A DNA stretch of 64,000 nt, taken from NCBI RefSeq assembly GCF_000829055.1, contig NZ_AP012544.1, positions 2,418,001-2,482,000 of the forward strand. Direction: 5' to 3'. The notes below the pieces were generated by a model. That model ran no database searches, was not told the origin of the DNA, and was given only the letters and a program-made list of their open reading frames with translations. Shown here one piece after another: positions 30,206 to 39,136 of the stretch. The stretch is from Lacticaseibacillus casei DSM 20011 = JCM 1134 = ATCC 393. Lineage in GTDB: Bacteria > Bacillota > Bacilli > Lactobacillales > Lactobacillaceae. The position numbers were made by a program, and so were the translations under genes. Numbering within the stretch: the stretch's first letter is position 1; the number at the start of each line of letters is the position of its first letter.

Positions 30206-30625
30206 ATGAAATTTGACCACTATAAGAAAATTGTCAACGCAGCCTTAGACATTCTACTCGGCTTGCTTGCCATTGTTGTCGTTGTCTTCATGCTCCGTTA
30301 CATCATCGATATCGGCAGCATGATCCTCCGGCCACTTTCAGCTGACCTTTTTGGCAAGGTCATTCAGGAAGTCACCAGCTTCTTCATGCTGTTCGAGTTC
30401 GTGATCATGCTCATTCGTTACATTGAGGAAGGCCACCACATCCCTATTCGTTACCTTATTCTGATTTCGATGACGGCCATTCTGCGTCAGCTGCTCGTCC
30501 TCCACGACCGCGGCACGGAAACTTTATTGCTGACGCTCGCGATTCTCGTGTTAGCGGGGGTTCTTACCGTCTTCTCGTACGTCAGCGGTGATTTCAAGCA
30601 CTCACGCGATGAAAAAGATGCGTAA
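30206..30625 (+). CDS. psiE: PsiE-like phosphate-starvation-inducible membrane protein
   Basis: 139 residues from the ATG at 30206 (TTGGAGA upstream); the frame extends upstream without a site. Four transmembrane helices (ILLGLLAIVVVVFMLRYII, FFMLFEFVIMLIRYI, YLILISMTAILRQLLVL, LLTLAILVLAGVLTVF) with the PsiE-type EFVIMLIRYIEEGHHIPIRY and RQLLVLH segments. Biochemical role unknown; induced by phosphate starvation in E. coli. Its end is 10 bp from the IS30 element, apparently undamaged. Confidence 0.8.
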   Translation: MKFDHYKKIVNAALDILLGLLAIVVVVFMLRYIIDIGSMILRPLSADLFGKVIQEVTSFFMLFEFVIMLIRYIEEGHHIPIRYLILISMTAILRQLLVLHDRGTETLLLTLAILVLAGVLTVFSYVSGDFKHSRDEKDA

Positions 30626-30635
30626 ATTGCAAGAA

Positions 30636-31866
30636 CAAGTTAGCCAGTCGTTGAGGACAATCCCAGAACAGGCCGTTATCAAATAGAAGTTGTGGCGCTA
30701 GAGAGACTACTGGGCCATGCGGCGAACGCGCCGAGCTTCGGCCTCAAAGTTTTGCTGGGGTGTGCAGTAGCCCTGTTGTTTGCGAGGCAACTGATTCAAG
30801 CGGTCTTGCGTGGCCTGCACTTGACTAGGGCTAATGTCATCTAGGGACATGCCCTTAGGGAAGTCCTGGCGGATCATCCGGTTATGTGCCTCGTTGGTGC
30901 CACGGTCGCAGGACGTGTAAGGATGGGCGTAGAAGATCTCAGTTTCCGTCCCAGCAAAAGCAGTATTTAAGGCGGTGAACTCGGGTCCGTTGTCGGCTGT
31001 GATGGTCTTGATGCAAGCTCCCCATTCGCGCTTGATTCCACGCAATGCATAGCTCACAGAGTCTGCATCTCGTCCTTCGATCAAGCGGAGAAGTTGGCAA
31101 CGGGTCTTGCGCTCAATCAGAGTCAAGATGACGCTCTCCTTGCCATTGCGTTTACCGACAATGGTATCCATCTCCCAGTGACCGAACTGCCTGCGTCGTT
31201 CAACGACCTTAGGCCGTTCCTCGATACTGCGGCCAGCCAGGCGCTTAGCCTTGGTGTGGTGCTGGTGAGAGGTCTTCCGCTTAGTCTTCTCCAACAGGTC
31301 GATATTTCGAATCTCTAGGCGTTGGTCGTCAATGTACTGGTACAAAGTCGAGGCACAAACAAGCTCTTCAGGAGTAAACAGCTTGTGTCGCTTGGCATAG
31401 CCGATTGAAGCATCCGGCGACCATTTGTCCTGCTTAGCTCGCTGTACGTACCAGGCTAAGAAGACCTGTACGCTGGCGAACTTGTCAGGACGATGACAGC
31501 TCAAGCGTGCAGTCTCGTAACGTACCTGAGCAGCCTCTGGCAGGTATTGTCGATGGTAGACGCGCTTGCCATTACTCTTCTTGACCTGATCTACTGTACC
31601 TCGCTTGATTTCATTATTAATGGTCTGCGGGCAGACGCCAATTTCAGCAGCAATCCAACGATTGGACTTCCCAGCTTGGCGGAATCCGGCCACTTTTCCG
31701 CGCTCGAGTGATGTTAAGTGCTGACCTTTTTGGCGGTGTGTGCTATCCTGTTTCTGCATCAAGACAATATCCTCTTCCATTGTTTGGGTAGGAACTTCAA
31801 TGATACAGGATATCTGTTCTTGATGTTTTTTATTGTCCAAAAAATTTTGAGACAGTGGCTAACTTG
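30636..31866 (-). mobile_element. IS30-family insertion sequence
   Basis: About 1.23 kb bounded by 11-bp terminal inverted repeats (CAAGTTAGCCA at 30636-30646 and its complement at 31856-31866) around one transposase gene. The right end lies 3 bp from the stop of a truncated secreted-protein gene and the left end 10 bp from psiE. No target duplication could be recognised. Confidence 0.8.
30707..31840 (-). CDS. IS30-family transposase
   Basis: 377 residues. The N-terminal helix-turn-helix (HLTSLERGKVAGFRQAGKSN, then IAAEIGVCPQTINNEIKRGT) binds the IS ends. The DDE catalytic core is visible: Asp in HWEMDTIVGK, Asp in ITADNGPEFT and Glu in RGTNEAHNRMIRQDFPKG. Full length with no frameshift, so potentially active. 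Minus orientation within the IS. Confidence 0.92.
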   Translation of the reverse strand: MDNKKHQEQISCIIEVPTQTMEEDIVLMQKQDSTHRQKGQHLTSLERGKVAGFRQAGKSNRWIAAEIGVCPQTINNEIKRGTVDQVKKSNGKRVYHRQYLPEAAQVRYETARLSCHRPDKFASVQVFLAWYVQRAKQDKWSPDASIGYAKRHKLFTPEELVCASTLYQYIDDQRLEIRNIDLLEKTKRKTSHQHHTKAKRLAGRSIEERPKVVERRRQFGHWEMDTIVGKRNGKESVILTLIERKTRCQLLRLIEGRDADSVSYALRGIKREWGACIKTITADNGPEFTALNTAFAGTETEIFYAHPYTSCDRGTNEAHNRMIRQDFPKGMSLDDISPSQVQATQDRLNQLPRKQQGYCTPQQNFEAEARRVRRMAQ

Positions 31867-31869
31867 ATT

Positions 31870-32460
31870 CTAAAATGCGCGAAGTTTTTCAAATTCTGCA
31901 TCGTCTTTTTCTTTTTGAGCTTCTGCTTGGCTAACAACGTTGTCCCCAAAAGCACTTTTAGCCGCTTCTGTTTTAGTTTTCGCATCCGCTTCCTGCTTTG
32001 CCGCATCCGCCTTAGCCTGATCATACTTAGCCTTAGCTGCCTTCCACTGCTCATCTGTCATACTTGCCGAAGAAGGTACTGGTACATTGTTTTGCACCGC
32101 AGCAGTAGCTGCCTTTGCCGCAGCACTGGCTGGTTGTGCAACTTGAACGGAAGTTGTTGATGCCGCTTTTTGTTCTGCCGGCGCTGCAGTCTGCGCCGTT
32201 GCGACCGTTGCTTCCTGAGCCTGTGCTGCCTGACTTGAAGCAGCTGAAGAAGGCGTTGCGGCGTCAGTCTTATGAACCTCTTTGACTGACTGCACGGTCA
32301 ACTGCGGCTGCGTTTCCGCAGCCTGAACGGATTGTGTCTGGGTTACGCCGAAGCCACCGATTGCTAAGGCAAATGCTGAAGCAACCACCCATTGGCTGCC
32401 GCGTTTGTACATTTTCTTCTTATCATTTACCACATGTTGTGCAAATCGATTGCATAACAT
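31870..32460 (-). pseudogene. KxYKxGKxW-type secreted protein, truncated by IS30
   Basis: The remaining 196 residues start at the ATG at 32460, preceded by GGAGGGG. The N-terminus has the extended signal peptide with motif KKMYKRGSQW and a hydrophobic core (VVASAFALAIGGFGV) ending AAE. An Ala/Gln/Thr-rich stretch follows, then a coiled-coil-like charged region (QWKAAKAKYDQAKADAAKQE). Such proteins are large exported surface or glycosyltransferase-type proteins, usually many hundred residues long. The frame ends in a TAG 3 bp from the IS30 end, and no continuation exists beyond the IS, so the 3' part was lost with a deletion. Confidence 0.75.
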
Positions 32461-32700
32461 GATGTCCCCTCCAATTTAGGTATGTACTCGTGGTTCTGTT
32501 AACATTAAAATTATATAAAGCCATTAGGTGCGTTATACCTAGTGAAGCTTAGAGGGACATTTTTTAAGCAAATCCTGTGTCAGCAGTTGATTGCCTTCGC
32601 CAGCGCTCATTGCTGTAGTGTCTTCTTTTTACGCCATGCAATTTAATTTCGTCCAAATCAGCCATGTCATTGATAACAACAACAAGCTCCCGCAAGACAA
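32461..32700. other. Non-coding region upstream of the truncated secreted-protein gene
   Basis: About 240 AT-rich bp. No gene was seen. A TATAAT lies on the minus strand near 32508-32515, but no convincing -35 partner was found. GCCTTCGCCAGCGCTC near 32588 vaguely resembles an end of the dispersed palindromic elements; too short to claim. Confidence 0.4.
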
Positions 32701-32763
32701 CAAAAAGCCGTTTATGTCACCAGACACCTCAGTTTAGGTGTTGGTGACATAAACGGCTTTTTA
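32701..32763. terminator. Bidirectional terminator after ahpC
   Basis: A perfect 20-bp stem (AAAAAGCCGTTTATGTCACC and its complement) with an inner ACACC/GGTGT hairpin and T-runs on both sides. Confidence 0.9.
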
Positions 32764-32785
32764 ACTTAATACAATTAATTGGCGA

Positions 32786-33349
32786 TTAAATCTTCCCCAC
32801 CAGCGCTGCACCAGGCTTCAATGTCTTTTCACCAGGTCGCCAGTTTGCTGGGCATACTTGGTCGCCATGGGCTGCCACAAATTGGGCTGCTTGCAAGGTG
32901 CGGATAATTTCATTCGCATTGCGGCCGATGCCGAAGTTGTTGACGGAATAGGTTTGGATGACGCCATCCGGATCAACGATGAAGGTGCCACGGAAAGCCT
33001 GGCCGCTTGCGGCATCGCGGACGTCTAACGCACTGGCTAAGGTGCCAGCCGGATCGGCGACCATCGGATACGCAACCTTCTTGATGGTCGGGCTTGCTTC
33101 TGCCCATGCCATGTGAACAAACTCGGTGTCTTCGGAAACGGAATAAACTTCAGCGCCGACTGATTTGAATTGATCGTAATGATCTTGCAAATCGCCTAAT
33201 TCGGTTGGGCAAACAAAGGAAAAGTCAGCCGGATAGAAGCAGATCACCGCCCACTTACCGCGCATGTCTTGATCGGTCACCGTATGAAAATCCCCATTTT
33301 GATAGGCGGTCAAACTGAACGCCGGTAATTTTTGTCCAATAAAGCTCAT
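32786..33349 (-). CDS. ahpC: Alkyl hydroperoxide reductase subunit C (2-Cys peroxiredoxin)
   Basis: 187 residues. It reduces H2O2 and organic peroxides. The peroxidatic Cys is in ADFSFVCPTE and the resolving Cys in GDQVCPANW, both present, so a typical 2-Cys AhpC. No ahpF reductase gene is adjacent, so electrons must come from elsewhere, for example thioredoxin or an unlinked AhpF. A PerR-like box overlaps the transcription start. It has its own promoter and terminator. Confidence 0.95.
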   Translation of the reverse strand: MSFIGQKLPAFSLTAYQNGDFHTVTDQDMRGKWAVICFYPADFSFVCPTELGDLQDHYDQFKSVGAEVYSVSEDTEFVHMAWAEASPTIKKVAYPMVADPAGTLASALDVRDAASGQAFRGTFIVDPDGVIQTYSVNNFGIGRNANEIIRTLQAAQFVAAHGDQVCPANWRPGEKTLKPGAALVGKI

Positions 33350-33365
33350 AATATTGCCTACAATG

Positions 33366-33380
33366 TTAGAATGATTATGA
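33366..33380. promoter_or_regulatory. PerR-like box upstream of ahpC
   Basis: TTAGAATGATTATGA matches the Per box TTATAATnATTATAA at 12 of 14 defined positions. It lies just downstream of the -10, where a repressor would block initiation. Confidence 0.6.
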
Positions 33381-33391
33381 TCTACATATTA

Positions 33392-33420
33392 AGGATAGCC
33401 GTTTGCTCGGTTTTTGACAA
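33392..33420 (-). promoter_or_regulatory. ahpC promoter
   Basis: -35 TTGTCA (33415-33420), 17 bp, -10 TATCCT (33392-33397) on the minus strand. Confidence 0.6.
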
Positions 33421-33499
33421 GGGCGGTTTTGGGCAATGGCGGTTTAAATGGCATAAAAATACCGCAACCAGTTTGAATGAATTCACTGGTTGCGGATAG

Positions 33500-34546
33500 C
33501 TAAATGTCATCTGATAGGTGGTAATGTGACAGGTTGGAAATTCCATAACGCTCTTTGAGTGACGTGGCAAAAACCCCGACCACATAGTCACGTAGATATT
33601 TTGGTGCCAGTATTTTGACCAGTCCACCCTGGCCTAGCAGCCACATGCGAATGCCGAAGCCGTCGTTGACTGCAATTTCAATGTGGTAAACCCGTCGTGC
33701 ATAAGGATTGGCATTGTCTGGATCTACGCGAATCGGCTTGGGGTCGACTTTGGCTTGCGGGAAGCGATCGGTCACATAAGCTGGGTCATAAGCATATTCG
33801 ATTTCCAGGTTGATGGGTCTGCCGAGATACGGATACCAGGTGTGCACTTGCAGCCGCCCACCTTGGAACCGGTCATCGTGATTGTGGGTCGGATGATGGC
33901 CATAGAACTTCAGGTTGCTGATGGCATCCAAGCGAAACTTGGCAAACTTACCGTGATCGGGATTTTCAAATTGTTCGTCGCTGCCATCGACAATCAGATA
34001 GAAGAACAGGTCGCCGAAGAAGGGTCCTGTCGGCAGTTTATGGTCAAAATGATGCTGCTCGCCATGATGCGTGAAGTCGAAACTGATCAGTTCATGATTG
34101 ACAATCGCCTGGCTGAGTCGTTCCAACCGGTCACTCAACAGCATCTTCGGGACACCGCGATATTCAAAGATCGGATTCCGCATCACCGCATCGCTGCCTT
34201 TATGATCGGCACCGGTCGGCATGAGCTGTCGCAACAACGTTTTCATCTCATCTGTTGCCAAGCCGCGGCTAGCCATTAAAATCAAGCCGACCGCCATTAA
34301 CTGGCCGTCCGTTAACTTGGTCCCTTGAGCACGCAAGCCCGACTGCAGACGATAGTGGCCGGCTGGCATTTTGGCAAAGGCATCGGGTTCGTCCAGCTCC
34401 CGGTCAAACAGCCGTCTGATCGCGGCAATATCCCGGCGAATGGCTGATTCGTCTTTTCCAAATTCCGCCATCAAATCTTGCTTGGTCAATACATCCCCGC
34501 GCAGCAAGCGTAACAAAATCGTGACAATCCGTTCCTGACTCGACAC
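33500..34546 (-). CDS. HTH and WYL-domain transcriptional regulator
   Basis: 348 residues from the GTG at 34546, with GGAGG 8 bases upstream. The N-terminal winged helix (ERIVTILLRLLRGDVLTKQDLMAEFGKDESAIRRDIAAI) is of the DeoR/YafY type. The middle carries a WYL-like Sm fold (around residues 140-210), and a C-terminal extension is present. Such proteins sense nucleotides or other ligands. It neighbours the Fic gene in the same orientation, 144 bp away, without an evident operon. Target unknown. Confidence 0.82.
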   Translation of the reverse strand: MSSQERIVTILLRLLRGDVLTKQDLMAEFGKDESAIRRDIAAIRRLFDRELDEPDAFAKMPAGHYRLQSGLRAQGTKLTDGQLMAVGLILMASRGLATDEMKTLLRQLMPTGADHKGSDAVMRNPIFEYRGVPKMLLSDRLERLSQAIVNHELISFDFTHHGEQHHFDHKLPTGPFFGDLFFYLIVDGSDEQFENPDHGKFAKFRLDAISNLKFYGHHPTHNHDDRFQGGRLQVHTWYPYLGRPINLEIEYAYDPAYVTDRFPQAKVDPKPIRVDPDNANPYARRVYHIEIAVNDGFGIRMWLLGQGGLVKILAPKYLRDYVVGVFATSLKERYGISNLSHYHLSDDI

Positions 34547-34690
34547 CCAACCTGCCTCCAATACAAGGGTTATTATATAACGTCGAGTATACTATACTGC
34601 CGAACAGAGCGGGAGGTGATTTTTGCAGTTGATCATCCGAAACTGGCGGCATCCCTGTCATCGCAGGTCATGAACGCTTGTGATGGTAGC

Positions 34691-35536
34691 CTAATCATCT
34701 TCAAGTCGCTTAAAAAGATCTTTCAGCGGGCTCTGATTTTCCGCTGTTTTCGCATCGGCGACATTCTGTTCGTGCAATTTCAAGATGGCGATTCGCTCCT
34801 GCAAAGCCTTTTTGACATACGTCGCGACCAGTCGTGCGAATGGGTCCATATCGTGCTTGCTGCGGCTTATCTCTAATGCATCCATGTACGCCGATCGCGC
34901 CTTTGGATCCGGCTGAATATTAATCAACGGATAGCCGTGTCGCGTTAAGGCCATGTTCATCAGTAGACGCGCTGTTCTACCATTACCATCCAAGAACGGG
35001 TGAATCGCAACAAATTTGGCATGAAGTTGGGCAGCATACAAAACCGGATGCAACTCTTTTTCAGCTTGCTTCATCCATTGAATCAACGTCGCCATCGCCG
35101 GTTTGATTTCGAACGGCTCCAGGTACGGCCGGTCTTTTGCTCCACTCGGCCAAACGAGCAGCGTCCGGAACTGACCGGCCTCACTACGCTGTCTGACTGT
35201 TTGCAGGGTCACAATGCGGTTAATGTCGCGAATATCCCGTTCACTAATCGGTTCATTGCCAATGGCCAGCTTCTCAACAAAATCATACGCTTCACTGAGA
35301 TCGAGCGTTTCCAGAATATCTTTCACCGGTGCGCCATGGATTGTCAGACCAGCATCCAGAATCGACTCGGTTTCCGCCTGACTCAGACTGTTGCCTTCGA
35401 TCGCGTTTGACGACCAGACATGGTCAACTTTGATCTGCTGCCGCAACATTTTAGCCTGGGTGGCATCTAACGGGCGATATTGCTGCATTTCATTGTGCAA
35501 TTTTATCAGTTCGCTCAAAATTTCATCGAGATCCAT
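34691..35536 (-). CDS. Fic-family protein (putative AMP transferase)
   Basis: 281 residues. The core motif HPFLDGNGRTAR is complete, with the catalytic His and the phosphate-binding GNGR. An N-terminal S-x-x-x-E-G-N segment (SSNAIEGN, about residue 37-44) is the inhibitory helix motif of class II Fic proteins, so activity should be autoinhibited. Fic enzymes transfer AMP or other NMPs to target proteins. A C-terminal helical region (residues 215-281) may be a winged-helix remnant. ATG with AGAGGTG upstream. Target unknown; no antitoxin gene is needed for this class. Confidence 0.88.
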   Translation of the reverse strand: MDLDEILSELIKLHNEMQQYRPLDATQAKMLRQQIKVDHVWSSNAIEGNSLSQAETESILDAGLTIHGAPVKDILETLDLSEAYDFVEKLAIGNEPISERDIRDINRIVTLQTVRQRSEAGQFRTLLVWPSGAKDRPYLEPFEIKPAMATLIQWMKQAEKELHPVLYAAQLHAKFVAIHPFLDGNGRTARLLMNMALTRHGYPLINIQPDPKARSAYMDALEISRSKHDMDPFARLVATYVKKALQERIAILKLHEQNVADAKTAENQSPLKDLFKRLEDD

Positions 35537-35629
35537 ACTAACACCTCTTCAGTGGCTTTTCTCAGTGGGACACTATTGTCTGAAAAAACATCCTGGCACC
35601 GCTCGCTTTTATCATATCAGTCCGCCAAC

Positions 35630-35682
35630 AAAAAAACACGGTAGACATGTCAACATGTTCAGTTGACTGTCTGCCGTGCTTT
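35630..35682 (-). terminator. Terminator of rpsL-rpsG-fusA
   Basis: Arms CACGGTAGACATGTCAAC (35637-35654) and GTTGACTGTCTGCCGTG (35662-35678) pair with one mismatch; the minus strand continues with T7. Confidence 0.88.
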
Positions 35683-35712
35683 TATTCAATGTTGACGCTG
35701 GGCATTCAAGGA

Positions 35713-37815
35713 TTATTCCTTGGTTGCGACACCGCCGCCATTTTTCTTGATGATTTCTGCTTGGATGCTCTTTGGTACTGGTTCGTAGTGGTCGAAGGTC
35801 ATGGTAAAGGTACCACGGCCCTGGGTTGCACTACGCAAGGTGGTTGCATAACCGAACATTTCGGCAAGCGGCACCATGGCGTTAACCAACTGCGCATTCC
35901 CACGAGCTTCCATACCTTCAACGCGACCGCGACGTGCCGTGATTTGGCCCATCACATCGCCAAGGTATTCTTCAGGTGCGACAACTTCAACATGCATGAT
36001 TGGTTCAAGAATAACCGCACCGGCACTCTTTGAAGCATTCTTCAGCGCCATGGAAGCAGCCACTTTAAAGGCAGCTTCGGAAGAATCGACTTCGTGGTAA
36101 GAACCATCGTAAAGCTTGGCTTTAACGTCGATTAATGGATAACCGGCAAGAACACCATTGGCCATGGCTTCTTTCAGACCTTGCTCAACGGCTGGGATAT
36201 ATTCACGCGGAACAACCCCACCGACGATCGCATTTTCGAATTCAAAGCCTTTGCCTTCGTCGTTTGGTGTGAATTGGATCCAAACATCACCATACTGACC
36301 TTTACCACCAGACTGACGAACGAACTTACCTTGAGCAGATGCTTCCTTCGTGAAGGTTTCACGATAAGCAACTTGTGGTTCGCCGACTTTGGCAGCCACT
36401 TTGAATTCACGCTTCAAACGATCAACCATGATATCCAAATGCAGTTCGCCCATGCCGGCAATCAAAGTTTCACCGGTTTCAGGGTTGGTTTCAGCCTTGA
36501 AGGTCGGATCTTCTTCGGAAAGCTTCTGCAAGCCAACATCCAGCTTGTCTTGGTCTTCCTTGGAATCAGGTTCGATGGAAACCTGGATAACCGGATCCGG
36601 AACATCCAAGGATTCAAGAATCAACGGATGATCGACGTCGGTTAAGGAATCCCCGGTTGTGGTATTCTTCAAGCCGATCGCCGCAGCAATATCACCGGAG
36701 AATACTTCAGGAATTTCTTCCCGGTGATTACTGTGCATCTGCAACAGACGGCCGACACGTTCACGGTTGTCCTTAGTTGCATTCAAGACATACGAACCGG
36801 CTTCCAGTGTGCCACTGTATACCCGGATGTAGGTCAAACGGCCAACGAACGGATCAGTCGCAACTTTGAAGGCCAAGGCAGCAAACGGCTTGTCGTCGCC
36901 CGCCGTCAACTCAACAGCATCCCCGGATTCAGGATCGGTCGCGTGATACGGCCGAACATCCAGCGGTGATGGCAAGTAGTCGATAACGGCATCCAGTAAC
37001 ATCTGAACACCTTTGTTCTTGAAAGCAGAACCGGCAAGAACCGGGTAGAATTCCAAGTTGATGGTAGCCTTACGAATCGCTGCCTTTAATTCAGCATTGG
37101 AAATTTCTTCGCCTTCAAGGTACTTGTCCATGATGCCATCATCAACATCAGCAACGGCTTCAATCAATTCGTTGTGAGCCTTTTGGGCTGCTTCCTTGTA
37201 GTCATCAGGAATGTCAACCGTATCCCACTTGGTGCCGAGTTCATCTTCGTCATACAAATCGGCCTTCATGTCGATCAGGTCAATGACCCCTTCGAACTTA
37301 TCTTCAGCACCGATTGGTAATTGAACAGCGTGGGCGTTGGCTTGCAGACGATCATGCAAAGTCTGCAGGGAATAGTTAAAGTCCGCACCGATCTTATCCA
37401 TCTTGTTAACGAAAACCAACCGCGGAACGCCGTAAGTTGTCGCTTGACGCCAAACGTTTTCAGTCTGCGGCTCAACACCGGATTGGGCATCCAAAACGGT
37501 GATCGCACCATCTAACACACGCAGCGAACGTTCAACTTCAATGGTGAAGTCAACGTGCCCTGGGGTATCGATGATGTTGACCCGGTGATCCTTCCAGAAA
37601 GCCGTAGTAGCAGCACTGGTGATGGTGATCCCACGTTCCTGTTCCTGTGGCATCCAGTCCATCTGTGAAGCTCCTTCATGAGTTTCACCGATTTTATGAA
37701 TTTTACCGGTATAATACAAAATCCGTTCAGTCGTGGTCGTTTTACCGGCATCGATGTGAGCCATGATCCCGATATTACGGGTACGGTCTAACGGAAATTC
37801 ACGTTTGTTGGCCAT
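35713..37815 (-). CDS. fusA: Elongation factor G
   Basis: 700 residues. This is the translocation GTPase. G1 [12 protein letters not shown], switch [10 protein letters not shown] and G4 NKMDK are conserved, and the C-terminal domains are complete. Last gene of the str operon here. tuf is not next to it and no tuf gene is in the window. Followed by a strong terminator. Intact. Confidence 0.98.
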   Translation of the reverse strand: MANKREFPLDRTRNIGIMAHIDAGKTTTTERILYYTGKIHKIGETHEGASQMDWMPQEQERGITITSAATTAFWKDHRVNIIDTPGHVDFTIEVERSLRVLDGAITVLDAQSGVEPQTENVWRQATTYGVPRLVFVNKMDKIGADFNYSLQTLHDRLQANAHAVQLPIGAEDKFEGVIDLIDMKADLYDEDELGTKWDTVDIPDDYKEAAQKAHNELIEAVADVDDGIMDKYLEGEEISNAELKAAIRKATINLEFYPVLAGSAFKNKGVQMLLDAVIDYLPSPLDVRPYHATDPESGDAVELTAGDDKPFAALAFKVATDPFVGRLTYIRVYSGTLEAGSYVLNATKDNRERVGRLLQMHSNHREEIPEVFSGDIAAAIGLKNTTTGDSLTDVDHPLILESLDVPDPVIQVSIEPDSKEDQDKLDVGLQKLSEEDPTFKAETNPETGETLIAGMGELHLDIMVDRLKREFKVAAKVGEPQVAYRETFTKEASAQGKFVRQSGGKGQYGDVWIQFTPNDEGKGFEFENAIVGGVVPREYIPAVEQGLKEAMANGVLAGYPLIDVKAKLYDGSYHEVDSSEAAFKVAASMALKNASKSAGAVILEPIMHVEVVAPEEYLGDVMGQITARRGRVEGMEARGNAQLVNAMVPLAEMFGYATTLRSATQGRGTFTMTFDHYEPVPKSIQAEIIKKNGGGVATKE

Positions 37816-37904
37816 GTGGCGTATTGCTCCTCTCTTGTTTCAACTGGCTTTATACAAAGAATGGCTACTATATACCAAGCCGCGGATATAATAGCCAAAT
37901 CATC

Positions 37905-38375
37905 TTACCAACGATAATGTGCAAATGCCCGGTTGGCGTCTGCCATCTTGTGGGTATCTTCACGCTTCTTCACTGCGGCGCCGGTGTTGTTAGCGGCGTC
38001 CATGATTTCCTTAGCCAACCGTTCGTCCATCGTATGTTCACCGCGTTGACGGGAATACTGAACGATCCAGCGAAGACCAAGTGTGGTCCGACGATCCGGA
38101 CGAACTTCGATCGGCACCTGGTAGTTAGAACCACCGATACGGCGAGCCTTAACTTCCAAGACCGGCATAACGTTCTTCATTGCTTCTTCAAAAACGTCTA
38201 ACGGTTCGTTCCCGGTTTGTTTCTTAATCATATCAAATGCATCATATAAAATTGTTGATGCCTTACCGCGCTTGCCGTCAATCATCAAGTGGTTGATCAA
38301 GCGAGTCACCAGTTTTGAATTGTAAACTGGATCAGGTAATACATCGCGTTTTGCAACACTGCCTTTACGTGGCAT
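37905..38375 (-). CDS. rpsG: 30S ribosomal protein S7
   Basis: 156 residues from the ATG at 38375 ([19 protein letters not shown]), with GGAGG upstream; the longer frame to 38417 has no site. A primary head-assembly protein near the E site. Between rpsL and fusA. Confidence 0.97.
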   Translation of the reverse strand: MPRKGSVAKRDVLPDPVYNSKLVTRLINHLMIDGKRGKASTILYDAFDMIKKQTGNEPLDVFEEAMKNVMPVLEVKARRIGGSNYQVPIEVRPDRRTTLGLRWIVQYSRQRGEHTMDERLAKEIMDAANNTGAAVKKREDTHKMADANRAFAHYRW

Positions 38376-38507
38376 GTATTTTGGCCTCCTCTTTAAACGC
38401 GTTCTCGGAAAACACAAACTTCCCGATCACGCTCTCCTTTAACCGCACAAAGCGGCACTAGAAAATTTTTATCATGATCATCTGCGGTTTAAACCGCGAT
38501 CAATGTT

Positions 38508-38924
38508 TTACTTCTTCTTAGGGCGCTTTGCACCATACTTGGAGCGACCTTGCATCCGGCCGTCAACACCGGCAGTATCAAGCGCACCACGAACAATGTG
38601 ATAACGAACCCCTGGCAAGTCCTTAACACGGCCGCCACGGATCAAGACAACACTATGTTCCTGCAGGTTGTGGCCAATCCCCGGAATGTAAGCTGTCACT
38701 TCGATCAAGTTGGACAGACGAACACGGGCATACTTCCGCAAAGCAGAGTTAGGTTTCTTAGGCGTCATGGTGCCGACACGTGTAGCAACCCCACGTTTTT
38801 GCGGTGCTGGATTACTGGTAAGGCTCTTCTTCTTGCTGTTGTAACCGAAGTTCAACGCAGGAGAGTCTGACTTGGTTGTTTTGGATTTACGACCTTGGCG
38901 AACTAATTGATTAATAGTAGGCAT
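38508..38924 (-). CDS. rpsL: 30S ribosomal protein S12
   Basis: 138 residues. The decoding loops [17 protein letters not shown] and [10 protein letters not shown] are wild type, so the common streptomycin-resistance positions are not altered. First gene of the str operon, AAGGAG upstream and a strong promoter 155-185 bp away. Confidence 0.97.
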   Translation of the reverse strand: MPTINQLVRQGRKSKTTKSDSPALNFGYNSKKKSLTSNPAPQKRGVATRVGTMTPKKPNSALRKYARVRLSNLIEVTAYIPGIGHNLQEHSVVLIRGGRVKDLPGVRYHIVRGALDTAGVDGRMQGRSKYGAKRPKKK

Positions 38925-39078
38925 TAAGCTTCTCCTTCCTTATTTTGCATCATTTTTAAGTCCACACATCCAGGCGGTTCATTTTTTCTGATAAAAAATG
39001 GCCAACCGAATGGCGACGGCTCTTAACCCAGTCAGCACGTCCGGATAACCCGAATAAACTGGAAAAAGCACCTTTGAT
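38925..39078. other. Leader region upstream of rpsL
   Basis: About 150 bp between promoter and rpsL without a gene. It includes a TTTTTTCTGATAAAAAATGG hairpin-like stretch near 38980-39000. A leader regulatory role is possible but not shown. Confidence 0.4.
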
Positions 39079-39108
39079 AGTGTACTATCCTGTACGCATC
39101 AGTGTCAA
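39079..39108 (-). promoter_or_regulatory. str operon promoter
   Basis: -35 TTGACA (39103-39108), 18 bp, -10 TACACT (39079-39084) on the minus strand. The -35 touches the target duplication of the ISNCY-type element. Confidence 0.75.
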
Positions 39109-39136
39109 GCGTAACCTGAACTAGATCAGGTTAACT
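39108..39136. repeat. Target-site duplication, left copy (29 bp)
   Basis: Identical over 29 bp to 40762-40790. It contains the interrupted palindrome AACCTGA-N6-TCAGGTT (39113-39132). Long duplications of this size are known for IS1202-type elements. Confidence 0.85.
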
